Positions 15,052 to 22,507 of a DNA stretch of 39,264 bases are shown one piece after another; position 1 is the first letter of the stretch; the number at the start of each line of letters is the position of its first letter. The notes under the pieces were generated by a model, which was not told the DNA's origin, searched no databases, and worked only from the letters and a program-made list of their open reading frames with translations. This DNA comes from an uncultured Synergistaceae bacterium. Its GTDB lineage: Bacteria; Synergistota; Synergistia; Synergistales; Aminobacteriaceae. Location of the stretch: assembly GCA_937870605.1 (NCBI GenBank), contig CALMZW010000334.1, forward strand, positions 1 through 39,264, given 5' to 3'. Both the position numbers and the translations under genes were made by a program.

Positions 15052-16203
15052 CTACTCCCGCAGCCGGCGCGTGAGTTCCTCGAACTCGCGCCGGACGCCG
15101 GCGTTCTCGAACGTCTGGATCTCGGGGATCTGCAGCGCGATGAGCGTGTCGAAGAGCTTGAGCCCCGACTGGATCATGGCGCTCAGGTCCGAGGAGTGGC
15201 GCACGGTGTCGTAGGTGTTCTTGGCGACACGGCGATCCCGTTCGAGCCCGTGGACGCAGAGAACGAGCTGCGAGCGCTGCCTTCCGAGAAGCTCCTCGTA
15301 GAGCTTCGCCGCGCGGAGCGTGAACGTGTTCGACTCGACGTTCGCGCTCAGGATCTTCCGCTGCGTCTCGGAGAAGCCGCGCCCGGCAAGGGCCGTCCGG
15401 GCCTCTTCGAGGCTCATGCGGACGCTCTCGCGGATCTGTCCGATCCGGGGGACGTACCCCTCGTCGATTCGTCGGATAAATTCGTTCTGCGTGTGGATGA
15501 GGACGTCGATCAGGACGACGTACATTCCGTAGTAGCGCCGCGCGATCGTCATGTCGTCCCGGTTCGCGCCCGCGAGTTCCATCAGCTTCGTGGTGACGGT
15601 CCGGACGTTTTCGAAGATGACCGCGTTTTTCAGGAGGTCGTCGCCGACGACGGAGGTCAGCAGCACGTCGAGCTGATCGTCGTCCAGCCGGAGGTCGTAG
15701 CTCCTGAGGTTGTCCGTGATCCGGGAGCGGACCCCGGCGACGGCCTTCGTCGCGTTCGCGATGTCCTCTTCCGTTTCGGCGATGAGGTCGTCGTAATCCT
15801 TCACGGTCTTGACGACGTAGGGCAGCTTCGTCTTCACGGGGGCCGAGAGGCGCTTGTTCCGGTACTCCTCGATGGTCCGCCGCATCGCCGGGATGGTCTC
15901 CTGCAGCTTCCGCATCTCGATGCGCGCCTCGTTGACGTCGGACGTGAGCAGAAGCTCCATCGCGCGGTCGAGCAGTTCGTCGATCTTTTTCGCGTTCGAC
16001 GTCTTGTCCGCTCCGATCCACGCGGAATCGGGGAGTGATTCGTGCCGGTCTTTCAGGTCGATGGTCCGTTCCATCGTCTCGTAGAGCTTGTTCCAGACCT
16101 CCGCGACGGGTTTCGGAAGCTCGGCGGCGCATCCGGGAAGCGCTGCCGCCGGAAATGCGGCGATCGACGCCGCGATGACGATCTGCACAAGGAATTTTTT
16201 CAC
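15052..16203 (-). CDS. Exported alpha-helical protein of unknown function
   Basis: A 383-residue protein I do not recognise. It begins with a hydrophobic export signal (residues 4-24) followed by ALPGC, which could be an atypical lipobox although Pro at the -2 position is unusual; a Sec-cleaved form is equally possible. The rest is hydrophilic and strongly helical, rich in Glu, Arg, Lys and Leu with heptad-like stretches (LLDRAMELLLTSDVNEARIEMRKLQETI). A periplasmic coiled-coil or helical-bundle role is the most that can be said. GTG 16203 is set by GAGGAGG seven bases upstream. It follows ppx by 103 bases in the same direction but has its own promoter. Confidence 0.75.
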   Translation of the reverse strand: MKKFLVQIVIAASIAAFPAAALPGCAAELPKPVAEVWNKLYETMERTIDLKDRHESLPDSAWIGADKTSNAKKIDELLDRAMELLLTSDVNEARIEMRKLQETIPAMRRTIEEYRNKRLSAPVKTKLPYVVKTVKDYDDLIAETEEDIANATKAVAGVRSRITDNLRSYDLRLDDDQLDVLLTSVVGDDLLKNAVIFENVRTVTTKLMELAGANRDDMTIARRYYGMYVVLIDVLIHTQNEFIRRIDEGYVPRIGQIRESVRMSLEEARTALAGRGFSETQRKILSANVESNTFTLRAAKLYEELLGRQRSQLVLCVHGLERDRRVAKNTYDTVRHSSDLSAMIQSGLKLFDTLIALQIPEIQTFENAGVRREFEELTRRLRE

Positions 16204-16241
16204 GGGACGGCCTCCTCGAAAAGGCGTATATTCTCGCGTCC

Positions 16242-16271
16242 AGTATAGCGCCGTTGGGGAAGGCGCGGCAA
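16242..16271 (-). promoter_or_regulatory. Promoter of the exported helical protein
   Basis: Minus-strand TTGCCG and TATACT with an 18-base spacer, 38 bases before the GTG start. It lies in the 103-base gap after ppx and makes the following gene at least partly independent of the polyphosphate operon. Confidence 0.6.
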
Positions 16272-16306
16272 TCGGCCGCCTCCGCGATTCGTGCGGCGCG
16301 GTCTTC

Positions 16307-17908
16307 CTACGCCGGAACCGGACGGTCCTGCGGGTCGACGCGGATCGCGAAGCGTTCCCCGAAGAGCTTCGAGAAGGGCTTGATGTGCTCTTCGAGCGAC
16401 CAGATTTCGAGCTGGCAGCCGGATACGCCCCGGATGTCGAGGAGCAGGACGTTCCCCTTCCGGCGGAATTCCACCCGCTCGACGAAGCGCTGATGGCTCC
16501 GGTCCATGCTCTCCGCCATGCGAAGGAACATCGAGAGGACGCGGACGGTCTTCGCCGAAGCCGCGTCGAGCAGCGCGAATTCCGGGTCCGTCTTTTTCGG
16601 CGCCCGTTTGCGGTGGTAGAAGGCCGCGGAGGCGATCGTCGCGATCTCCTGCGCGTGGAAGCCGAGCAGCTCGACGTTCCGGATGATGTAGAAGCTGTGG
16701 GCCTGGTGGTTGCTGAACGAGAGGAAGAGGCCGACGTCGTGAAGCAGCGCGGCGTAGTACAGCAGCTCCCGTTCCTGCGCGCCGAGCGCGTGGAGCCCCA
16801 GAAGGGCGGCGCTGTCGAAGAGCCCGAGGCACAGGTCCGCGATGTGCCGCGAGTGTTCCTCGTCGAAGCCGCACGAGCGGCCGAGCTGCAGGACGCTCTG
16901 TTCGCGGACGGACATTTCGGGTTCGAGGTAGCCGCCGTACGTTCCGCGCATGAGGTAGTCGACGAGCAGGCCGTTCTTGAGGGACCGCGAACACACGCGG
17001 ATTTCGCGCAGCTCCAGGTCCTGCATGAGGGTGTGCAGGATCGCCGCGCCCGGGAGGATGACATCGGCGCGCTCCGCGTCCATCCCCGGGATCCTGCAGC
17101 GCTCGGACAGGGGCGTCGTCCGGATGAGCCGGACGGCCGATTCGATCTGGTCGATCGTGACGACGGGGTCCCCCTCCTCGTCGCGCCGCTTCCCCTTTCC
17201 CGCCGCGCGCTGCGCGACCTCGGCGAGCGTTTCGATCGTTCCGGAGCTTCCGAGGACCAGATCGAAGTCCGACTCCTTCAGGCGCTGGACGCTCCGCAGC
17301 GAAGCGTTCCGGATGAACTGCTGCAGCAGGGCGTAGCGCTGGTCGTCGACGGGGGCCTCTTCGTCCGGGAGGAAGAAGATGTTCGACAGCCGGATGCACC
17401 CGAGCTTCAGGGAGTCGAGATACGAGTATTCGGAGCGGTTGCCGACGACGAGTTCCGTGCTGCCGCCGCCGATGTCGATGAAGAGCGCGTTCCGGCTCCC
17501 GAGGTGGACGCCGCTCGCGACGCCGAGGTAGATCAGCCGCGCCTCTTCGAGTCCGGAGATGACCTTGAGGTCGATATCCGCTTCCTTCCGGACGCGTTCG
17601 ATGAAGACGTCGCGGTTTTCCGCGTCGCGCGTGGCGGACGTGGCGACCGCGTAGATTTCTTCCGCGCCGAGGTTCCGGGCCATGTCCGCGAAGCGGCGCA
17701 GGACGAGGATCGTCCGCTCCATCGCCTCCTGGCGCAGCCGCTGCTTGACGAATTCTCCCTCGCCGAGCCGGACCATGACCTTGTGCTGGTTCAGGATGGT
17801 GTACGACCGGTTCGTGTTGATCCGCACGACGAGGAGCCGCACGGAGTTGGTCCCGAGATCGACGAGGCCGACGACGTGCCCCTCCGTGGGGATCAGATGG
17901 GGCGCCAC
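16307..17908 (-). CDS. ppx: Exopolyphosphatase / guanosine pentaphosphatase, Ppx-GppA family with HD domain
   Basis: A 533-residue enzyme that removes terminal phosphate from polyphosphate and possibly hydrolyses pppGpp. The N-terminal ASKHA ATPase-like part shows VDLGTNSVRLLV near residue 17, ATSATRDAENRD near 89, FIDIGGGSTELV near 142 and VLGSSGTIETLAEV. The C-terminal part (about 320-533) is an HD-type helical domain with YYAALLHDVGLFLSFSNHQAHS, as in long Ppx proteins. No ATG sits near the conserved N-terminus; GTG 17908 is chosen with GGGAG 11 bases upstream, giving a 16-base overlap with the preceding gene. A CTG at 17896 that overlaps the stop is an alternative. It is the last gene of the ppk1 operon. 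Confidence 0.9.
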   Translation of the reverse strand: MAPHLIPTEGHVVGLVDLGTNSVRLLVVRINTNRSYTILNQHKVMVRLGEGEFVKQRLRQEAMERTILVLRRFADMARNLGAEEIYAVATSATRDAENRDVFIERVRKEADIDLKVISGLEEARLIYLGVASGVHLGSRNALFIDIGGGSTELVVGNRSEYSYLDSLKLGCIRLSNIFFLPDEEAPVDDQRYALLQQFIRNASLRSVQRLKESDFDLVLGSSGTIETLAEVAQRAAGKGKRRDEEGDPVVTIDQIESAVRLIRTTPLSERCRIPGMDAERADVILPGAAILHTLMQDLELREIRVCSRSLKNGLLVDYLMRGTYGGYLEPEMSVREQSVLQLGRSCGFDEEHSRHIADLCLGLFDSAALLGLHALGAQERELLYYAALLHDVGLFLSFSNHQAHSFYIIRNVELLGFHAQEIATIASAAFYHRKRAPKKTDPEFALLDAASAKTVRVLSMFLRMAESMDRSHQRFVERVEFRRKGNVLLLDIRGVSGCQLEIWSLEEHIKPFSKLFGERFAIRVDPQDRPVPA

Positions 17909-19194
17909 TCGATGACCAGCTCCCGTCCGAAGGTCTTCCGGAAGAGCCCGCCCTTCTCCATCGCGCGCCCGATGTCGCTGAGCGGCTCGCGTTCCGCGCC
18001 GACGCGGATCGTGACGTCGTCGCCCGCGAGAACGTCGATGTCGCGCACGGCGTCCGAATGCGAGTAGTCCAGTCCGTCCGCGATGCGCAGCAGCGACGCC
18101 AGGCGCAGGACCTCGTCCCGCTCCGGGTCGGAAAGCGCCTTCATGCGTTCGTCGTCCGCGTCGGGTTCTTTCGCGCCGTGCAGGCGCGCGAGCAGCGCGA
18201 CGACAACCCGGTCCCGTTCGTCGGGGATCAGGTCGGAGCGTTCCAGGATGAGGCGCATGGAGCGCTTCTGATGCCCCTTCTCCCCTCCGGACCAGCCGAT
18301 GTCGTGAAGCAACGCGGCCAGCTCCAGCCGCTTCCGCGCGTCCGGCCCGAGCCCGTGAAGCGCCTGCGTTCCGTCGAACAGCGCGAGCGCGAGCCGCGCC
18401 GTCTGCCGGCTGTGCGGCGCGATCTCCGGCGTCAGGCGCGCGAGCGCCATCTCCGCTCCGCCGCTTGCGTCCATCGGCTCCATCCGCCGCGCCTCCGTGA
18501 AGACGCCTGCCAGGGCTTCGGGCATTCCGAGGCCGCGAAGCGCCGCGGCGGTTTTTTCCGCGTCGTAGGGGACTCGGTAGTGCTGCACGCGGAAATACCC
18601 TTCGTGCAGCTGGATGATCGCGTAGCAGGCGCGCGGGTCGCCGCCCTCCGGACGTCCGACGCTGCCCGGATTGACGAACCAGACGCCCCGGACCTTGCGC
18701 GAGAAGGGGGCGTGCGTGTGGCCGAGGACGATGACGTCGGCCTCCGAGCGTTCGGCGATCTCGTTCAGGCGTTCTTCGGGCGTTTCGGGGCCGATGAACT
18801 CTCCGGGCGATTCGGGGCTTCCGTGCGCGAGAAGAAAGCGCTTTCCCGAGGCCGTGAAACGCTGCGTTTCGGGCAGGCGCGCGAGCGCGTCGCGCGTCGC
18901 GCGGGTCAGCGCCCGACGGGTCCACAGGAAGGCCTCGATCTTTTCCGGAGCCTTGCTCTTCTTCCATTCGTCCAGGCGCTTCTTCGCTTCGAGCGCCTTG
19001 GCGTCGTAGTTTCCGATGACGGCGGCCGCCTGGGTGCGGAGCAGCAGTTGCGTCGTCTCCTCCGGCCAGGGGCCGTACCCGACGAAGTCCCCCGTATTGA
19101 TGACGATATCCCCGCCGCGCCGCCGGGCGTCCTCGAGGACCGCCTCCAGCGCGGGCAGGTTGGCGTGTGCGTCGCCAAGGCATACGATCTTCAT
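17893..19194 (-). CDS. Metallophosphoesterase fused to a Ppx-like HD domain
   Basis: A 433-residue protein joining two hydrolase modules. Residues 1-225 form a YfcE/MJ0936-type calcineurin-like phosphodiesterase: GDAHAN at 7-12, NTGDFVGYGPWP, GNYD (usually GNHD), LAHGSP and VLGHTHAPF supply the metal ligands. Residues about 250-433 form an HD domain (LAALLHDIGWSGGEKGHQKRS, LRIADGLDYSHSDAV) that resembles the C-terminal domain of the neighbouring Ppx. The ATG overlaps the CHAD stop by four bases (ATGA) and the stop lies within ppx. The substrate is unknown; the position suggests polyphosphate, a nucleotide signal or a phospho-protein. I have not seen this fusion described, though a database check is needed. 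Confidence 0.85.
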   Translation of the reverse strand: MKIVCLGDAHANLPALEAVLEDARRRGGDIVINTGDFVGYGPWPEETTQLLLRTQAAAVIGNYDAKALEAKKRLDEWKKSKAPEKIEAFLWTRRALTRATRDALARLPETQRFTASGKRFLLAHGSPESPGEFIGPETPEERLNEIAERSEADVIVLGHTHAPFSRKVRGVWFVNPGSVGRPEGGDPRACYAIIQLHEGYFRVQHYRVPYDAEKTAAALRGLGMPEALAGVFTEARRMEPMDASGGAEMALARLTPEIAPHSRQTARLALALFDGTQALHGLGPDARKRLELAALLHDIGWSGGEKGHQKRSMRLILERSDLIPDERDRVVVALLARLHGAKEPDADDERMKALSDPERDEVLRLASLLRIADGLDYSHSDAVRDIDVLAGDDVTIRVGAEREPLSDIGRAMEKGGLFRKTFGRELVIEWRPI

Positions 19195-20195
19195 GCGTCC
19201 GCCGCCTCCCCGTTTTCGTTCGAACCGCGTCCGTTCAGGAGGTCCGAGGCCCTCCCGAAAAGACCGTCCGCGAGTTCCCGCTCCCACGTCTTCACGAAGG
19301 ATCCGTAGAGCGTCGACCGTTCCGCGCGCCGGTCGTCCAGAAGGAATTCCGCCCCGGCGACGATCCGCGCGAAGGGGCGCGGCGAGCCGAAGTAGGCGAC
19401 CGTGCGCTCCCGCTCGCGAGCCAGAAAGGGAGGGATCTCGGCGATCCACACGTCGCAGTCGTGGATCGCGCCGAGGTCGTCCTGGAGCGCTTGGAACCGG
19501 TCCGCGACATCCGAAAGCGCGCCGCCGGAGAGCGGGTCGAGCATTTCCAGCATGTAGCGCACGCGTTTGGTCGCCTTGCGGAGTTCGTGCAGCTCGGTCA
19601 CGGCCGTCTCGTCGCGCACGAAGAGGTCGAAGCTCCGCGCCGAGCGGAGTTCCCGTTCGGCCTGCGCCGCGATGCGCGCGAGCCGGTCGTCGGTGGGCGC
19701 GTTCCGTTCCTCCGACGCCATGACGGCGCGGCGAAGCGACTCCCGGAGCCGGTCGGACGTTCCGGAGTCGCGCCAGCGGAGCAGCGCCCGGATCAGGCGT
19801 CCTTCGAGCCGGGCGCGGGATTGCGTCTTTCGCAACAGCAGCCTGTTCAGGCCGGGAAGAAGGGCCTTTCCCGATTCGGCGGCCGGGACGAGCGCGGCGA
19901 TCTTTTCGCGCAGGAAGAGGATCTGGACGTCCAGGTCGCGCGCCGCGCCGAGCGCGTTCGTGACGCGGCGGACGGACGCGGCCTGCTCCCTGCCGTCGTC
20001 GCGGCCTTCCGGCATGAGCGGCGCGAAAAGCGAAAGCGCCGCCCGGAGCCGCCTCGTGGCCACGCGGGCGCGGTGCAGGAACTCGATGTCGGCGCCGGGT
20101 GCGATGCCCGCCGCCTGCTCCTCGAAGCGCGAGAGGAAGGAGAGGAGCGTTTCGGCGGCGTAGCGGAAGGGATCCTCAGAAACGAAGCTGTTCAT
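19191..20195 (-). CDS. CHAD-domain protein (probable polyphosphate-binding)
   Basis: A 334-residue cytoplasmic protein consisting of a full CHAD domain, a helical bundle with conserved histidines and basic residues that binds polyphosphate in characterised members. The signatures are FLHRARVATRRLRAAL near residue 40, ARDLDVQI near 83, TELHELRKATKRVRYMLEML near 200 and LGAIHDCDVW near 241. The many Arg and Lys residues along these helices are what a polyanion binder needs. The ATG overlaps the ppk1 end by 20 bases with GAGGAG upstream, and its stop overlaps the phosphoesterase start. No CYTH domain is attached, so it is a stand-alone CHAD protein. Confidence 0.9.
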   Translation of the reverse strand: MNSFVSEDPFRYAAETLLSFLSRFEEQAAGIAPGADIEFLHRARVATRRLRAALSLFAPLMPEGRDDGREQAASVRRVTNALGAARDLDVQILFLREKIAALVPAAESGKALLPGLNRLLLRKTQSRARLEGRLIRALLRWRDSGTSDRLRESLRRAVMASEERNAPTDDRLARIAAQAERELRSARSFDLFVRDETAVTELHELRKATKRVRYMLEMLDPLSGGALSDVADRFQALQDDLGAIHDCDVWIAEIPPFLARERERTVAYFGSPRPFARIVAGAEFLLDDRRAERSTLYGSFVKTWERELADGLFGRASDLLNGRGSNENGEAADA

Positions 20196-22377
20196 GTCGC
20201 TTCTCCTCTTCTCCGCGGACGGGGTTGTATCCCGCGGCGCGGTTCATCATGAGACGTTGCGAGTCCACGACGGGCTCGCCCTTTTCGGGGAGGACGCGGA
20301 CGTACGTTCCATCCTCGAGGAGCCGCCGGGATTTCGCGTTGTCCGCGAGATGGATCTTCAGGATGTCGTCGCGGATCGTCTTCCGGATCTCCGGGTCGCG
20401 GATCGGCACGAGGATCTCGATGCGGCGGTCGAGGTTGCGCGGCATGAGGTCGGCGCTGCCGATGAGCAGCTCCTCGTCGCCGCCGTTGTGGAAGAAGAAG
20501 ATCCGGACGTGCTCCAGGAAGCGCCCGACGACCGAGGTGACCGTTATATTGTCGCTCACGCCCGGAACGCCGGGGCGCAGGCAGCAGATGCCCCGGACCT
20601 GGAGCCGGATCCGGACGCCGGCAATGGACGCCAGATAGAGCGCCTGGATGCACGCCTTGTCCACGAGCTGGTTCATCTTGAAGAGGATCTCGCCGTCGCC
20701 GTGCTCCCGGTGCCGCGCGATCTCGCGCTCGATGCGGCCGATGATTCCCGAACGCGTCGTCATCGGGGAGACGAGGATCTGGCGGTAGTCGTCCTTCCGG
20801 GAGTACCCCGTGATGGCGTTGAAGAGGTCCGTCACGTCGGCGCAGATGGCCTGGTTCGCCGTGAACAGGCCGATGTCGCTGTAGACCTGCGCGGTTCCGG
20901 GGTTGTAGTTCCCGGTGCCGAGGTGGACATAGCGCCGGATGCCCTCCGTCTCGCGGCGGACGACGAGGCACATCTTCGCGTGGATCTTGTATCCCACGAG
21001 GCCGTAGACGACGTGGACGCCCGCGTCCTCGAGCGCCTCGGCCCATGTGATGTTTCGCTCCTCGTCGAAGCGCGCCTTGAGTTCCACGAGCGCGGTCACC
21101 TGCTTGCCGTTGCGCCGGGCCTCGATGAGCGCCTGGACGATCGGCGACTCGCTTCCCGCACGGTAGAGCGTGATCTTGATCGCGACGACCTTCGGGTCCG
21201 TCGCGGCGCGCCGCACGAAGTCGAGAACGGGCATGAAGCTGTCGTAGGGGTGGTAGACGATCGCGTCGCCCGCCCGGATGGTCGCGAAGATGTGCGCGCC
21301 CTCGACGAATGGGGCGGGCGTCCGCGGGGCGAACGGGTCGTCCTTCAGGTCCGGGCGTTCCGCGTCGCAGAGCGCCATGTACCCCTGGAAGGCGAGCGGC
21401 GTTCGCATCCGGTAAACCTGGAACGGCGCGAGGTGGAACCGCCGGACGAGGAAGCTGAACATCTCGCGGGACATGTCGCGCGCAACCTCGAGCCGGATGA
21501 CCTCGCCGAAGTGCCTCCGGTCGACGAGGTTCTTCACCGCTTCGAGCAAATCGGACGCCTCGTCTTCCTCGATTTCGACGTCGGTGTTCCGCGTGATCCG
21601 GAAGGTCGCCGCGTCGAGCACCTTGTACCCGGGGAAGAGCAGCGGCAGGAAGGTCCTGATCAGGTCCTCGATCAGGACGATGTCGTTGGATCGCACGTTT
21701 TTCGAGATCCCGAGCGACGAGTAGGACTTCGCCTCCTTGTTCCGGGGGATGAAGACGAACCGGGAGAAGTTCTTCGGGATCTTGAGACGGGCGAAGCGGA
21801 TGCCCGAGTCCGGGTCGAGGAGCTGAATGAGGAAATTCAGGCTCAGGCCGGAGATCGTCGGAAAGGGGCGTCCGGGGTCGATGGCCTGGGGCGTGAGGAT
21901 CGGGTAGATTTCGTTCCGGAAGTACCCTTCGAGGAATTTCTTCTGTTTCTCCCCGAGGTCGTCGAACGGCGTGATCCGGATATCGGCCTTGCGCAGCGCC
22001 GGCAGAACGTCCTTGAGCCAGCAGTTCTGCGCCCTCGAAAGCAGCAGGAGCAGCTTCTTGCGGATCGTCGCAAGCTGCCGCGCGGGCGTCATTCCGTCGG
22101 GCGGCAGGTTCAGAAAGCCCTTCGTGTGCTGGTGGAAGATGTTCGCGACGCGGACCATGAAGAACTCGTCCAGGTTGTTCCAGAAGATGCACAGGAACTT
22201 GAGGCGCTCCAGAAGCGGCGTGTCCTCGTCCTCCGCCTCTTCGAGCACCTTCGCGTCGAAGTCGATCCAGTTGATCTCGCGGTTCAGGAACAGCGACGGG
22301 TCGTCGAGATTGATGAGCGTCGTCCCGGGCCCTGCGTCACGTTCCTCTTTGGCGGCGTTGCCCTTTGTCGGGTCCAT
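20176..22377 (-). CDS. ppk1: Polyphosphate kinase 1
   Basis: A 733-residue PPK1 that polymerises the gamma-phosphate of ATP into polyphosphate. All four domains are present: an N-terminal helical domain beginning FLNREINWIDFDAKVLEEA, the head domain, and two phospholipase-D-like catalytic domains. His466 in GYKIHAKMCLVVRR is the expected phosphorylated histidine, and the second catalytic histidine is His630 in FFHNGGDEELLIGSADLMPRNL. The length is normal for the family. ATG 22377 is eight bases after GGAGG; a GTG nine bases earlier overlaps that site and is unlikely. It is the first gene of a four-gene operon with CHAD, phosphoesterase-HD and ppx, all overlapping. Confidence 0.96.
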   Translation of the reverse strand: MDPTKGNAAKEERDAGPGTTLINLDDPSLFLNREINWIDFDAKVLEEAEDEDTPLLERLKFLCIFWNNLDEFFMVRVANIFHQHTKGFLNLPPDGMTPARQLATIRKKLLLLLSRAQNCWLKDVLPALRKADIRITPFDDLGEKQKKFLEGYFRNEIYPILTPQAIDPGRPFPTISGLSLNFLIQLLDPDSGIRFARLKIPKNFSRFVFIPRNKEAKSYSSLGISKNVRSNDIVLIEDLIRTFLPLLFPGYKVLDAATFRITRNTDVEIEEDEASDLLEAVKNLVDRRHFGEVIRLEVARDMSREMFSFLVRRFHLAPFQVYRMRTPLAFQGYMALCDAERPDLKDDPFAPRTPAPFVEGAHIFATIRAGDAIVYHPYDSFMPVLDFVRRAATDPKVVAIKITLYRAGSESPIVQALIEARRNGKQVTALVELKARFDEERNITWAEALEDAGVHVVYGLVGYKIHAKMCLVVRRETEGIRRYVHLGTGNYNPGTAQVYSDIGLFTANQAICADVTDLFNAITGYSRKDDYRQILVSPMTTRSGIIGRIEREIARHREHGDGEILFKMNQLVDKACIQALYLASIAGVRIRLQVRGICCLRPGVPGVSDNITVTSVVGRFLEHVRIFFFHNGGDEELLIGSADLMPRNLDRRIEILVPIRDPEIRKTIRDDILKIHLADNAKSRRLLEDGTYVRVLPEKGEPVVDSQRLMMNRAAGYNPVRGEEEKRHEQLRF

Positions 22378-22423
22378 CTCGTCCACCTCCGGGGGCGTCC
22401 GCGGTGGAACGCCCTATTGGAGT

Positions 22424-22452
22424 ATCATACCCTTTTCCCCCGGAGATGGACA
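22424..22452 (-). promoter_or_regulatory. Possible promoter of the polyphosphate operon
   Basis: Minus-strand TATGAT is a good -10. The element 17 bases upstream is TGTCCA, a weak -35. It lies 46 bases before the ppk1 ATG. A weak -35 may mean activator dependence; no Pho box was recognised. Confidence 0.4.
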
Positions 22453-22507
22453 TTACGGATGTGTAACAATCACGGCAATTCGTCCGGTTTGATGCGTTTT
22501 CCCATCT

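Noticed and set aside
13555-16038. A plus-strand open frame of 827 codons
   Set aside because: It mirrors three well-supported minus-strand genes with signal peptides, ribosome binding sites and promoters. Its composition is that of a shadow frame.
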